A stretch of 64,000 nucleotides of DNA from Snodgrassella communis (GTDB lineage: Bacteria > Pseudomonadota > Gammaproteobacteria > Burkholderiales > Neisseriaceae). The stretch's first letter is position 1. Every line of letters begins with the position of its first letter. This document shows, in pieces, positions 36,210 to 46,050 of the stretch. A program made the translations under genes and the position numbers. The stretch covers positions 1 to 64,000 of the forward strand of contig NZ_CAJZCD010000004.1 of assembly GCF_914768045.1 (NCBI RefSeq), in the 5' to 3' direction. Below the pieces are notes generated by a model. The model saw only the letters and a list, made by a program, of their open reading frames with translations. It did not search any database and was not told where the DNA came from.

Positions 36210-37040
36210 TTACTGACAGTTACCGCTGCGTTGTATACGGCCGTAACGACCAGTAATGGCGTTAATGTCATGTATGGCTGAGTTGTCCACGCTACTGAAT
36301 ACAACGCGCATTTTGGCAATGCTGGTGGCGGAGTGAGCAGACTGGCTGTCACTATCACTGTCACTGCTGCTGCCGCCCAGAGTGGTGACGAAAGCATCGC
36401 TGAATCCCTGCATTTTGGCGCGTGCCATTAAGCTTTCGGCGTCTTCGCGTCGGTTGAATACACCGAGGCTGACTTTGCCCTGATTGATTCCGTAGTCAAA
36501 ACCTTGCTCCTGTAGACGCGCACGCGTGTTGCTGTCGCTACTGGAGGAGAGTGCCACCATGTAACGGGTGGGTGTGGGTGCACGATGTGGTTTGGTTGTG
36601 TTGCTGACCTGTTCGATGAAGCGGCTGGTGGTAAACGGCCAGTGATTAAGCAGACCTTTGATTCGGTGAAAATCATCTTCTGGCAGGGTGACTGTGGCAG
36701 TACAGGTATTGGTTGTGGGTGTAGTCGGTTTTTCCGATTTGTCGGACTTGTCGGATTTGTCCACGTTAGTGGGATTGTCTGTCTTTGGTTTGTTAGCCGC
36801 AACGGTATCGATTTTGCTGGCGGTTCTGGCAACCGGCATGCTGCTGGCAGTCGCCTCAACATCGTGGCGCACACTGATGTCCGGATTGGCTGGTGCGACC
36901 GTTTCAACAGCAGGGCTGGGGGCACTGGCCACACTGGCCACAGCGGGCGAGGCAGAAATACCATGTACCAATTTACCAGCTATCATGCTGCCGAAAACAA
37001 TAATATTTAATGCTACTAAGATTGCAAACAGCCATTTCAT
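36210..37040 (-). CDS. SPOR-domain membrane protein
   Basis: A 276-residue protein with an N-terminal membrane anchor (LFAILVALNIIVFGSMIAG, residues 4-22), a long Ala/Pro/Thr/Lys-rich linker with a DKSDKSDKSEK repeat, and a C-terminal SPOR domain (TRYMVALSSSSDSNTRAR, GKVSLGVFNRREDAESL). SPOR domains bind denuded peptidoglycan at the septum. It is coupled to birA/coaX by a 4-base overlap. The repeat at about residues 92-101 is encoded by near-identical 9-12 base units and might vary in length. Confidence 0.85.
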   Translation of the reverse strand: MKWLFAILVALNIIVFGSMIAGKLVHGISASPAVASVASAPSPAVETVAPANPDISVRHDVEATASSMPVARTASKIDTVAANKPKTDNPTNVDKSDKSDKSEKPTTPTTNTCTATVTLPEDDFHRIKGLLNHWPFTTSRFIEQVSNTTKPHRAPTPTRYMVALSSSSDSNTRARLQEQGFDYGINQGKVSLGVFNRREDAESLMARAKMQGFSDAFVTTLGGSSSDSDSDSQSAHSATSIAKMRVVFSSVDNSAIHDINAITGRYGRIQRSGNCQ

Positions 37041-38764
37041 GCGTATTCAACCCAATTGAGTAAACCGTAAATCACTAAATTATCCACAATTTCAATGCGG
37101 TTGTCTAAGACAAATGTATTGGGTAATGCCTGAGCTACTTTATTGGCACCGCCGCCGGTGATAATGATGTCGACAGGCTTGCCGGCGCCGATTTTCTGTT
37201 GTAGGCGCGTATGCATCAGTACGATGGCACCACAGACTGCATCCATGATGCCGCTGGCCATGGCATTCGGTGTGGTAGTGGCAAAAGCATAGGGTTTGCC
37301 TAGTGGGCGGTTGAGGTTGGCTGTGCGTTTGGATAAGGCTTCTTTCATTAAGTGAAATCCCGGCAGGATGCTGCCACCCAGATAATGATTGTTATCGGTA
37401 AGCGCATCTATTGTGACGGCTGTACCACAGCTGATCACGACGCAGGCCTGCTGGCTGTAACGCCGGCAGCCAATTACGTTAAACCAGCGATCGGCACCAT
37501 GTTCAGCCGGATTGCGGTAATGATTATAGATGCCAAGCGCTTCCGGCATGGAGGACAGCCACGTTACTGAGCACGGCAGTATGCTGGCAATTTGTTGCTG
37601 ACGTACTTTGCTACAAACAGCACAGCCGATAATGCGTTGTACGCTGGCACCATGTTGTGCCCAGTCCTGTATTAAAGGTTGCAGGTTGTAATAGGCTGCT
37701 TTGCCATAGCTGAGTATGCAACCGTTTTCTACCCATGCCCATTTAAGTTTGCTATTGCCCGCATCCAGCAGTAGATAACGTTTTTTGCTGCTCTGTGTCT
37801 TGGGGCACTGCGCTGCGCCCGGGCGCAGGCTGATTTCGCCGGTAACAAAGCTACGTTCACCGCTGGCAGTTTGCAGCAGCAGGGCTCCAGACGCAGCAAT
37901 GCCACTGACTGTGCCTTCGGCAAGGTTACAGCCATCGACTAACAGATGTACCAATTGTCCCTGATCACGATGCAGCAGATTGTAATCATTCAGAAACGGG
38001 TTGAGTCCATGCTGATTGAAGTGTGGAAGGTATTGTACCAGCCGAGCCAGAATACCCTGAAAAATCTGTGTTACCTGTGCCTGCGGCTGTAGTGACTGAA
38101 TGGCAGTGGCTGTGCCTATCTGATCGGGAATACTGAAGTTTAAGCCAATACCGATGATGGCGGTAGTTTGTTTCTGTTGTGGTATGGTTTCAATCAGGAT
38201 GCCACCGAGTTTGCTGTTATCCAGCATCAGGTCATTCGGCCATTTGATTTGTGCTGTTATGCCTAGCTCGCGCAGGGTTTGGGCTACAGCCAGTGCTACA
38301 ACCAGTGCCAGACCGCCTAATTGAGCCTGTGGACGCAGGAATGACCAGCTCAGGCTGAACATCAGGCATTCGCCGATACGATTTTGCCATGACTTACCCT
38401 GCCGGCCACGGCCAGCAGTCTGTTCATAGGCCAGACAGATTTGGGGCGGGATGTCAGTAGGGGCGTGGCGCAGTTGCTCCAGTAGGATGGTGTTGGTGGA
38501 GGTGGTTTGTACCAGCAGGCGCGGATTAAACCCATGCTGGCGGGCACAATCATTAAAAATGTGTTCTGGTATCAGTGCCAAGGTTTTGGTGAGTTGCCAG
38601 ATGTCATTGTGTTGACGCAGCAGATTTTGGATATGGACAGGCATTTCCTGCCAGGCTGCATTGAGCTGGGGAATTTTTTTATTCAGGGTATTTGCCAGTG
38701 TTCGGACATTATGTGCCTGACCATCAGCAAGTAGAGCCAGTAAAGGCCAAAACGGTGTGTTCAT
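37037..38764 (-). CDS. birA-coaX: Bifunctional biotin--protein ligase / type III pantothenate kinase
   Basis: A 575-residue fusion. Residues 1-60 form an HTH-like domain, about 75-315 the biotin ligase (AGRGRQGKSWQNRIGECLMF, IKWPNDLML, GIGLNF), and about 327-575 the CoaX kinase (LLLDAGNSKLKWAW, GADRWFNVIG, VISCGTAVTIDAL, GGSILPGFHLM, ITGGGA). The first part attaches biotin to acetyl-CoA carboxylase; the second phosphorylates pantothenate for coenzyme A. The same fusion is known in Neisseria, which supports the family placement. It heads the run into the SPOR and glycan genes. Confidence 0.95.
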   Translation of the reverse strand: MNTPFWPLLALLADGQAHNVRTLANTLNKKIPQLNAAWQEMPVHIQNLLRQHNDIWQLTKTLALIPEHIFNDCARQHGFNPRLLVQTTSTNTILLEQLRHAPTDIPPQICLAYEQTAGRGRQGKSWQNRIGECLMFSLSWSFLRPQAQLGGLALVVALAVAQTLRELGITAQIKWPNDLMLDNSKLGGILIETIPQQKQTTAIIGIGLNFSIPDQIGTATAIQSLQPQAQVTQIFQGILARLVQYLPHFNQHGLNPFLNDYNLLHRDQGQLVHLLVDGCNLAEGTVSGIAASGALLLQTASGERSFVTGEISLRPGAAQCPKTQSSKKRYLLLDAGNSKLKWAWVENGCILSYGKAAYYNLQPLIQDWAQHGASVQRIIGCAVCSKVRQQQIASILPCSVTWLSSMPEALGIYNHYRNPAEHGADRWFNVIGCRRYSQQACVVISCGTAVTIDALTDNNHYLGGSILPGFHLMKEALSKRTANLNRPLGKPYAFATTTPNAMASGIMDAVCGAIVLMHTRLQQKIGAGKPVDIIITGGGANKVAQALPNTFVLDNRIEIVDNLVIYGLLNWVEYA

Positions 38765-38925
38765 AAAATGGCATCACCATAGTTATTATGGATAACAATG
38801 GGTTAGCCCGGTATTGCTGCTTCTGCTGCGTAGCCGGGCGCGGGTAGACTATGTCAACGGTTGTGCAGTTGCAACCGCTATGAATATTAGCGCATGGTTG
38901 GGAAACTGTCTCTGTTTGTTGAGGC

Positions 38926-40005
38926 TTATTCAACCACAATTTTGGGGAAACGCTGGCTGTAGTCTTTGCCCTGATCTGCCAGTGCCTGAACCAGTTTCCA
39001 TGCGGCTTGTTCGTACAGATTGGCAATTTCAGGCTGCTGTTGTGCCAGTATGCAGGCGGTACCGTTATCCATGGCTTCACGTACAGTCAATGTTAATGGT
39101 AGCTGACCCAGCAGGGGAACGCCAAGTGTGGCTGCCAGTTCTTTACCGCCATCCTGCCCGAAAATGGATTCAGTATGGCCACATTGAGAACAGATATGTA
39201 CGGACATGTTTTCGAGCACGCCAAAAATGGGAATATTGACTTTCTGAAACATATTCACAGCTTTGCGTGCATCAATCAGAGCCACATCCTGCGGGGTGGT
39301 GACTACTACAGCACCGGTAACCGGAATTTTCTGTGCCAGTGTCAGCTGGATATCGCCGGTACCGGGTGGTAAATCGATAATCAAGTAATCCACATCATCC
39401 CACTGACTTTGAAACAGTAGCTGCTGCAAGGCCTGACTCACCATCGGACCGCGCCAGATAACTGCCTGATCGGTATCGACCAGAAAGCCCACTGACATCA
39501 CCTGAATTTCACCGGCAGCCATCACTGGAATCATCTGACCTGCATGCTGGCACGGTTCTTGTCCGGCCACACCAAGCATAGTGGGCTGGCTGGGGCCGTA
39601 AATATCGGCATCAAGCACACCTACGCGCGCACCCATACGGCTTAAAGCTACCGCCAGATTGGCGCTGGTGGTGGATTTACCTACCCCACCTTTGCCTGAC
39701 GCTACGGCGATGATGTTTTTTACGCCGGCAATGGTCTGTACGCCAGGCTGTACTTTATGTTTGCCGATAGCCAGCTGTACCTGTACAAATAATGGTGTAT
39801 CGCCAAATTCGGCAGTGATAGCCTGATCGATACGCTGTTGCAGTTCTTCAATAAGGTGTGCAACCGGATAGGGAAAGGTAAGGTCAAGATGAATGCCATC
39901 ACTGTCGATGGTAACGTTACTTACGGCTTTTTCACTGCCCAAAGTACGGTTACTGGCTGGAATGATGATGCTGTTGAGTAAGGTCGTAATGGATTGTGTG
40001 TTCAT
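38926..40005 (-). CDS. apbC: Iron-sulfur cluster carrier protein ApbC/Mrp
   Basis: A 359-residue P-loop ATPase that carries Fe-S clusters to target proteins. An N-terminal MIP18-like domain (residues about 10-90) is followed by IIAVASGKGGVGKSTTSANL, the deviant Walker A, then VLDADIYGPSQPTMLG, IIDLPPGTGD and VHICSQCGH, where the CxxC binds the bridging cluster. Length is normal. It is monocistronic between a hairpin and a membrane protein gene. Confidence 0.95.
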   Translation of the reverse strand: MNTQSITTLLNSIIIPASNRTLGSEKAVSNVTIDSDGIHLDLTFPYPVAHLIEELQQRIDQAITAEFGDTPLFVQVQLAIGKHKVQPGVQTIAGVKNIIAVASGKGGVGKSTTSANLAVALSRMGARVGVLDADIYGPSQPTMLGVAGQEPCQHAGQMIPVMAAGEIQVMSVGFLVDTDQAVIWRGPMVSQALQQLLFQSQWDDVDYLIIDLPPGTGDIQLTLAQKIPVTGAVVVTTPQDVALIDARKAVNMFQKVNIPIFGVLENMSVHICSQCGHTESIFGQDGGKELAATLGVPLLGQLPLTLTVREAMDNGTACILAQQQPEIANLYEQAAWKLVQALADQGKDYSQRFPKIVVE

Positions 40006-40093
40006 ATAAGTTTAATTTGCAACTGTATTGCTGGCGCATATTTTACCCTATATTAGCCAGCAGCCAGTGTTTGCTTGAGGCTGCGCCGGTTAA

Positions 40094-40618
40094 TCAGGAT
40101 GGTGACTGAGTGCTTGCAGGTTGGCCGGAGTTATCCGAATCATCCATACTACTGTGCTGCCGATACCGGATCCAGAGTAAATGCAGACACAAGCCAGCCG
40201 GATACAGTAACAGGATTGAAACCATGAGATAATGCAGATTATGCCATTCAATGACATGATGGCCGTGAACCAGTGCCCATAATGCCCATAACCATTGCCA
40301 CCATGCAGGCAGGCTGAAAGCCAGTACAATCAGCAGTGCGGCCACTCTTACCGGTGTCAGTGGCCAGAACTGATGTCGCTGCACGGCACGATTCAGTTGC
40401 AGCAGGATGTAGAAGGTAAAGCTGAGGGTTAATACCATGCCTCCATTGGCGATTACTTGCAACCAGCTGAAAGCGATTTCTGGTGATACCGGTAAATTAT
40501 TTCGTGGCACCGGTGTTGGTTCTAGTGAAATGCTGGCAACAATATTCAGGCCGAAACCGTAAATCAGATCCAGCCATAACAATAATAATGGCCAGGTACG
40601 CTTCAGTCGTTGAAACAT
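40094..40618 (-). CDS. Hypothetical integral membrane protein
   Basis: A 174-residue protein with four predicted membrane segments (for example WPLLLLWLDLIYGFGLNIVA, VALLIVLAFSLPAWWQWLWA and LMVSILLLYPAGLCLHLLWI). The ATG at 40618 is chosen because the longer frame back to 40819 begins with non-family-like, poorly structured residues. The binding site is weak. The tail (SSMDDSDNSGQPASTQSPS) is polar. Function unknown. Confidence 0.6.
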   Translation of the reverse strand: MFQRLKRTWPLLLLWLDLIYGFGLNIVASISLEPTPVPRNNLPVSPEIAFSWLQVIANGGMVLTLSFTFYILLQLNRAVQRHQFWPLTPVRVAALLIVLAFSLPAWWQWLWALWALVHGHHVIEWHNLHYLMVSILLLYPAGLCLHLLWIRYRQHSSMDDSDNSGQPASTQSPS

Positions 40619-41283
40619 TGCTGTGTAACCATGAGAACCAAGAATAATGTGACAGTGTAACCATTGGTACAGGCTGCTGTAAATGGCTTTCAAATGGATG
40701 CTTCCGAAAAAAATGGCCGAAATTACGGTTGCGCTGTTTGTAATACTTTGTTGTACAGGTTGCCTTGGTATGCGGCAGCTGCTGTATAAAAAATAATTAA
40801 TGATTGCAAAGTCGGGCAAATACAGAAGTGGTGCAGTAATGGGCTTTGATGTTTGGCTGTATCAAGTTTTTTATAATTATTTTCTGGCTGTATTTGTGTT
40901 TTGAATATTTATGGCTTCTCAGTTAGCTGATGACCATCACTGGCATGGGACTTAGACAGCAGGTTTTGCTGCACATATATGTTTCAAGTTTGGGTGGATT
41001 AAAATAATTTCGCTGTTATTTGATTTTTGTGGTTTTAATTTGTCAGTCTGATTTGCAGGTGTTTATATGTTAGTGAGGTTTAGTAATTTCAATTTATACA
41101 GGAATGGCCGTTAGGTTGAATTCTTATGCCTTTAGGGTGAAGAAGAATTATATTCAGATATCAGGAATTTAATTTAGTTGAATAATTGTAAGACTATTAA
41201 ACGGCAATTTTTGTTTTTTTGAGTTAGAATAAACACTCAAATTTAGTTGATTTTCAATTTTTATTGAATTTTTATTTGTTTTC
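40619..41283. other. Intergenic region upstream of the FadL gene
   Basis: About 660 AT-rich bases with no supportable gene. Near 41220 TTGAGT...ACTCAA forms a small inverted repeat. Promoters for both flanking divergent genes should lie here. Confidence 0.4.
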
Positions 41284-41308
41284 AGACCTTTAATTAGGTC
41301 TTTTTTAT
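41284..41308 (+). terminator. Terminator-like hairpin in the fadL leader
   Basis: AGACCT (41284-41289) and AGGTCT (41296-41301) form a 6-bp stem followed by a T run (41299-41308), ending 24 bases before the FadL start. It looks like an intrinsic terminator or attenuator, with no gene before it on this strand. Confidence 0.6.
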
Positions 41309-41332
41309 TTTCGGCTTTTGAGAAACAACACG

Positions 41333-42733
41333 ATGATAAGACGTTTACCAGTTGTGATGAAGATAAGCACTGCATTTATGAGTGCTGCTATGATTATTTC
41401 TCCTGTATATGCTTCTGGATATCATTTAGGGTTACAGTCGGTAACAGCGGTAGCAACCGGTAATGCGGCAGCAGCAGAGGCCGCAGATGCGGCAACTATA
41501 GTAACTAATCCGGCCGGACTGGTGAATCTGGATGGTACGCAGATTGATACCAATCTGTTTGTAATCAAACCTGAGATTAAATACCATAATGCCCGTGGTA
41601 CGTTTACAGACGGCTCTTCAGTGCAGGGACCTGAACACGGCAATATTGCCAATACGGCACAACTGGTGCCGCAGCTGTATTTTTCCCACCGCCTGAATGA
41701 TAAATGGGGTATGGGGCTGGGGGTATATATTCCGTATGCAGCCAGAACCAATGACAGTTCAGATTCGGTGCTGCGTTATAATGTGAATAAAACTAATGTG
41801 AAAGCACTGGATATTAATCCGGCTGTGGCATATAAAATTAATGAGCGGCATTCAATTGGTGTAGGACTGATTGCGCAATACCTGCATGCGGAAGTGCAGA
41901 AATATGCCGATTTTGCGCCGGTAGGCAGTGCAAAGTTTGGCATCCCGCAGGCTGCATTGCATCAGAAAGCGCCAGGCGCATTTGATGCGCGCGCTACAGT
42001 TAAGGGCAATGATTGGGGTTATGGTTTCAATGCCGGCTGGCTGTGGGATATGAATGATGATGTGCGGGTGGGTATCAGCTATCGTTCCAAAATTAACCAG
42101 CATTTGCACGGTACTGCACGCTGGCAGCCAATGGGCAGCTACGCGAAAAACTATGCACCGTTGTTTGAGCAGTTTGGCTTTAAATCTTTGGAAAGTGCAG
42201 AGGTACAAATTACCACGCCGGAAGTGGTGTCGCTGCACGGCATGTGGAAAGTGAATCCGCAGTGGAATGTGTTTGGTAATGTGAGCTGGACACGTTCGTC
42301 GCGTCTGCATCAGCTGGATATTCAGTTTGAACATGATAAAACGATTGACCCGGTACATGGGGTTACTTCGAATACCACACATATTGCCACCAACTGGCGA
42401 GACACCTATGCGGTTGGGGTAGGCGCTTCTTATCAGCAGAATCCGCATTTGCAGTGGCGGTTTGGCGTTAATTATGACCAGTCGCCGGTGCGTAGCTCAA
42501 CCACACGGCTGTCAACCATTCCAGATGGTAACCGCTGGCTGTTTGGTGGTGGCGTGAAATATGATGTAAACAAAAACGATACTGTAGCCGTGTCGTACGC
42601 TTATCTGCATATTCAACATACACATATGAACCAGCAGGATCAGGGCGCACATGTATCAAGTAACGTACGTGGTATAGCTGACTACCGCTCAAATGCACAT
42701 ATTGCTGGTGTTTCGTATACGCACCGTTTCTGA
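41333..42733 (+). CDS. fadL: Outer-membrane long-chain fatty acid transporter (FadL/OmpP1 family)
   Basis: A 466-residue outer-membrane beta barrel that imports hydrophobic compounds such as fatty acids. Residues 1-28 form a signal peptide ending PVYASG. The family N-terminal hatch is seen in TAVATGNAAAAEAADAATIV then TNPAGLVNLDG, followed by alternating strands and a C-terminal aromatic residue (SYTHRF). The ATG at 41333 is used; the frame opens from a TTG 15 bases upstream. It ends without a clear terminator. Confidence 0.9.
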   Translation: MIRRLPVVMKISTAFMSAAMIISPVYASGYHLGLQSVTAVATGNAAAAEAADAATIVTNPAGLVNLDGTQIDTNLFVIKPEIKYHNARGTFTDGSSVQGPEHGNIANTAQLVPQLYFSHRLNDKWGMGLGVYIPYAARTNDSSDSVLRYNVNKTNVKALDINPAVAYKINERHSIGVGLIAQYLHAEVQKYADFAPVGSAKFGIPQAALHQKAPGAFDARATVKGNDWGYGFNAGWLWDMNDDVRVGISYRSKINQHLHGTARWQPMGSYAKNYAPLFEQFGFKSLESAEVQITTPEVVSLHGMWKVNPQWNVFGNVSWTRSSRLHQLDIQFEHDKTIDPVHGVTSNTTHIATNWRDTYAVGVGASYQQNPHLQWRFGVNYDQSPVRSSTTRLSTIPDGNRWLFGGGVKYDVNKNDTVAVSYAYLHIQHTHMNQQDQGAHVSSNVRGIADYRSNAHIAGVSYTHRF

Positions 42734-42969
42734 GGTTTACCGCAGCAGGTTGTTGTGCTGGATATGGATAATTACGTTTAGTATTCATCCTGCTTTGGTT
42801 ATATTCTGTCATAATGTGTATATAAAAATCTAAGCCATTGAGATTAATAAATTTTAACTACAATGTTGACATAAATTACAGGAAACTTTCTTTGCTCGCA
42901 TAATAATCTGTCGTATGATGGTTTTGCTGTTCCATTTGGATAAAGCATTGTTAAACATGGAGATGTATT

Positions 42970-43863
42970 ATGAATCATCAAGAAGGTTTACAAGATCCAA
43001 GAACCAAGTACTATCATCAAGATTTTTCTAAACAGTCTCAGTCTGCACCGGGTCTGCAAAGCAAAATGGATCCGGTTCCAGATTGTGGTGAACAAAGTTA
43101 TGAAGGTCATGGCCGTTTGTGCGGACGAAAAATTCTGGTGACTGGTGCCGATTCGGGTATCGGGCGCGCTACAGCTATTGCTTACGCCCGTGAAGGTGCA
43201 GATTTGGCAATTAACTATTTGCCCGAGGAAGAAGAAGATGCAAAACAGGTTGCGGCACTGGTGCAGGAAGCCGGCCGTAAAGTGGTCTGCATTCCCGGTG
43301 ATTTAAGTGATGAGCAATTCTGTAAACAGTTGGTTGAAAAAGCGCGTACAGAGCTGGGCGGATTGGATGGCTTAACTCTGGTTGCCGGCAAACAGACTGC
43401 AGTAGAGCGTTTCTGTGATATCAGTACGGAACAGTTGAAAAAAACATTTGAGGTTAATGTATTTTCCCTGTTCTGGGTAATTCAGGCTGCTATGCCTCAT
43501 CTGCCCGCTGGTGCAACCATCGTTACCACCAGTTCTGTACAGGCTTTTGAGCCCGGTGCCAATCTGGTGGATTATGCTGCAACTAAAGCAGCGATTGTGG
43601 CCTTTACTCAGGCATTAGCCAAACAGGTAGCCGCAAAAGGTATCCGAGTAAATTCTGTGGCACCAGGCCCAATCTGGACTGCACTGGAAATCACCGGTGG
43701 CCAGCCTACTGAAGCAATTCCAAAATTTGGTCAGAGTGAATCTATACTTGGTCGTGCCGGGCAGCCTGCTGAACTCGCACCTACCTACGTTTTCTTGATG
43801 TCTGATGAATCCAGTTATGTAACAGCTCAGGTATATGGGGTTACTGGCGGTATCGTACTGTAA
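42970..43863 (+). CDS. SDR-family oxidoreductase (YghA-like)
   Basis: A 297-residue NAD(P)-dependent short-chain dehydrogenase. The nucleotide-binding motif is [20 protein letters not shown], the catalytic Ser lies in TTSSVQAF and the YxxxK pair in DYAATKAAI. The N-terminal 45 residues ([20 protein letters not shown]) and overall length match the YghA/general-stress SDR group. GGAG lies upstream of the ATG. Substrate unknown. Confidence 0.9.
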   Translation: MNHQEGLQDPRTKYYHQDFSKQSQSAPGLQSKMDPVPDCGEQSYEGHGRLCGRKILVTGADSGIGRATAIAYAREGADLAINYLPEEEEDAKQVAALVQEAGRKVVCIPGDLSDEQFCKQLVEKARTELGGLDGLTLVAGKQTAVERFCDISTEQLKKTFEVNVFSLFWVIQAAMPHLPAGATIVTTSSVQAFEPGANLVDYAATKAAIVAFTQALAKQVAAKGIRVNSVAPGPIWTALEITGGQPTEAIPKFGQSESILGRAGQPAELAPTYVFLMSDESSYVTAQVYGVTGGIVL

Positions 43864-43890
43864 AGCAGTAATTTGCTTGTAATCCAGATT

Positions 43891-43963
43891 AATCCGTACG
43901 GGATCTTTCCATCTGTTCTGGCCGAGTGTCAGCAGGAAAAATGAGTTTCCGTACGGATTTTTT
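43891..43963 (+). terminator. Terminator with 11-bp stem and large loop
   Basis: AATCCGTACGG (43891-43901) pairs with CCGTACGGATT (43949-43959) followed by TTTT, 27 bases after the SDR stop. The 47-base loop is long for a simple terminator and may be structured. Confidence 0.6.
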
Positions 43964-44388
43964 GCGGCTTTTAAATGGCTAGTATGAATAGCTATTTTTA
44001 ATGCCTGAATTATGTAAACAGGCCTTTATTATATTTTATATGAATAAAAATATATTGTTTGTTGGTGAAGTACTACACAAATAATTGTAATTAAAAATTA
44101 ACCTATTAACTAAATTTGTGTATTTATCATAATTTTATTTAGTATAGCCATCAATTGCGGGTCTAAAAAATACAGGATAGTAAGAAATTTCGTTTAAAAA
44201 TAAATATGATGGTAAATCTGTATTTGTAAACTATTAAGAATAGCGGTATTAGCTTGATCAGAATAATCAGTTTATAGGTTAATTTTGTAATCTGTTGCAG
44301 TTTACGCATATCATTAGACAGAGGCTGAATCATCATTATTATTAGATTATTTTTTAAATGATGACTATTAAAACATGAGGAAAAACGG
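43964..44388. other. AT-rich intergenic region upstream of the FabH-like gene
   Basis: About 425 bases, strongly AT-rich, with no supportable gene. A long minus-strand frame overlapping the next gene shows no protein-like features. Confidence 0.4.
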
Positions 44389-45396
44389 ATGACTGCCCAA
44401 AAATCAGGCCGTACAACTATGCCCTTAAAAATTCTGTCTACAGGTGCCGCTGTACCGGCAAGATGTGTGACGTCATCTGAATTAGACAGGCGTTTTAACA
44501 AGCCTGATGGTTATGTGCAGCGACGTTCCGGTATTGAGCACCGTTTTCATATTACTGATGATGTCAGTCAGGCACAGCTGGCCGTTATGGCGCTGACCGA
44601 TGCGTTGCAACGCCAGCAGATTGCACCGGAATCTATAGATCTGCTGATTTCTGCTGCGGCAATCGGTACACAGGCTTTACCCTATACAGCCGCGCATATT
44701 CTGAAAATTAGCGGTTTGCCTCAGCATATCGCCAGTTTTGATATCAATAACAGCTGTATCGGATTTATGACTGCGCTGGAAATGGCAGCCTGTCTGCTTA
44801 ATCAGGGCGTATATCGACGCATTGCTATTGTTGCTGCGGATCTGGCGTCGCGCGGGCTTAACTGGGATGATGAGGAATCTGCGCTGATTTTTGGTGATGG
44901 TGCAGCATGTGCAATTGTGGAAAAAGGCGATGGCAGCAGTGGTATTCTATCGTTTTTACTGGAAACCTATCCTGAAGGGTTAAATTTGTGTGAGATCCGT
45001 GCTGGCGGGACGCGGCGTAATCTGCGGATAGGGATGGAGGACAGTGATTTCCTGTTTGATATGAAAGGTAAGCAGCTGTTCAGACTGGCCTCCACACTAA
45101 TTGAAAGCTTTGCCGAACGTCTATTGCAACAGGCCGGTCTGAGTATGCCACAAGTGGATTGTGTGCTGATGCATCAGGCCAGCCATCTGGCGATTAAACA
45201 CATTTGTAAGCAGCTACATATCAGGCCGGATCAGTATGTGGATATTTACCGTTATCGCGGTAATCAGGTAGCCGCTTCCCTCCCTTCGGTAATGCATGAA
45301 GCATGGACGACAGGTCGGGTGCATGTGGGTAAACCACTGATGCTGTTTGGTACAGCTGCCGGCCTGACACTTGGAGGCATGGTGTTGCTACCATGA
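44389..45396 (+). CDS. 3-oxoacyl-ACP synthase III-like enzyme
   Basis: A 335-residue thiolase-fold enzyme with the FabH catalytic triad: Cys123 in NNSCIGF, His262 in LMHQAS and Asn292 in RGNQVAAS. It condenses an acyl-CoA or acyl-ACP with a second acyl unit. It is not beside other fatty-acid genes and differs from housekeeping FabH, so a specialised product (for example an OleA-like or other acyl-condensation role) is likely. AGGA lies upstream of the start. Its stop overlaps the start of a truncated SDR gene, the remainder of a former two-gene unit. Confidence 0.88.
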   Translation: MTAQKSGRTTMPLKILSTGAAVPARCVTSSELDRRFNKPDGYVQRRSGIEHRFHITDDVSQAQLAVMALTDALQRQQIAPESIDLLISAAAIGTQALPYTAAHILKISGLPQHIASFDINNSCIGFMTALEMAACLLNQGVYRRIAIVAADLASRGLNWDDEESALIFGDGAACAIVEKGDGSSGILSFLLETYPEGLNLCEIRAGGTRRNLRIGMEDSDFLFDMKGKQLFRLASTLIESFAERLLQQAGLSMPQVDCVLMHQASHLAIKHICKQLHIRPDQYVDIYRYRGNQVAASLPSVMHEAWTTGRVHVGKPLMLFGTAAGLTLGGMVLLP

Positions 45397-45485
45397 AAAT
45401 ATTGGTCACGGGTGCCACCAGTGAGCTAGCACGGGCTGCCTACCTGATGATTCATCATTCGAAGCGCACAAAAGCCATTTTATAG
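45393..45485 (+). pseudogene. Truncated NAD(P)-dependent SDR/epimerase start
   Basis: An ATG overlapping the previous stop (ATGA) begins MKILVTGATSELARAAY, the N-terminal Rossmann motif of extended SDR/epimerases, but the frame stops after 30 residues and the homology appears to end after about 14. The coupling shows that an SDR partner of the ketosynthase was once encoded here and has been deleted. Confidence 0.65.
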
Positions 45486-46050
45486 GTTAAATATAGTTAA
45501 TAAATAAAAATATTTTATAATTTTTCGACCTGCAATGGGAGATCAGGAAGATTTTAATAAATGATGATAACCATTATTGTTCTAATAATTTGTTTTAATT
45601 GAATATTATCTATAAATATAGAAATTTTAAGTGAATAATGATGAAAATTAGTCTCATTTAGATAAAAATCGTCATGAAATTTAATGTTATGATAAGTCGA
45701 AATAGATGCATGGATTATTGTATTTAAAGTATTGCGTAGTTGATACAAATGCTTAAAGGGATGCAGGTCGCAGATTGAACTGAGTGTGCAATCTAGGACT
45801 ACTCAAAATACTGATACTCATAAATTTTCATTGGATACAGGACTGTGATGCAAATATATGTTTAATATGCTAAATAAATATTTTTTTGCGGCGCACGTAT
45901 GAAAATTAATAGCAAAATTTATCCTATTTAAATAATTATTCTGGTAATGATAGCTACAGGATCATGCCAGACTGGTGACAGATGTTTAATGATTAATTAA
46001 AGCTGGCTGACTATGGCAACAGAACAGCTTTGAGCAAAAAGGAAGCAGAT
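45486..46050. other. AT-rich intergenic region before the bacterioferritin genes
   Basis: About 560 bases without a firm gene. CGACCTGCA (45526-45534) recurs inverted as TGCAGGTCG (45762-45770), enclosing an AT-rich 64-codon minus-strand frame (45554-45748) that shows no recognisable family. The part near 45929-45955 (ATAATTATTCTGGTAATGAT) faintly resembles a Fur box ahead of the bfr genes. Confidence 0.4.

Noticed and set aside
44163-44501. 112-codon minus-strand frame upstream of the FabH-like gene
   Set aside because: Its N-terminal third is antisense to the real gene and the rest is AT-rich low-information sequence.
45554-45748. 64-codon minus-strand frame
   Set aside because: No ribosome binding site or recognisable family; AT-rich sequence makes such frames common by chance.
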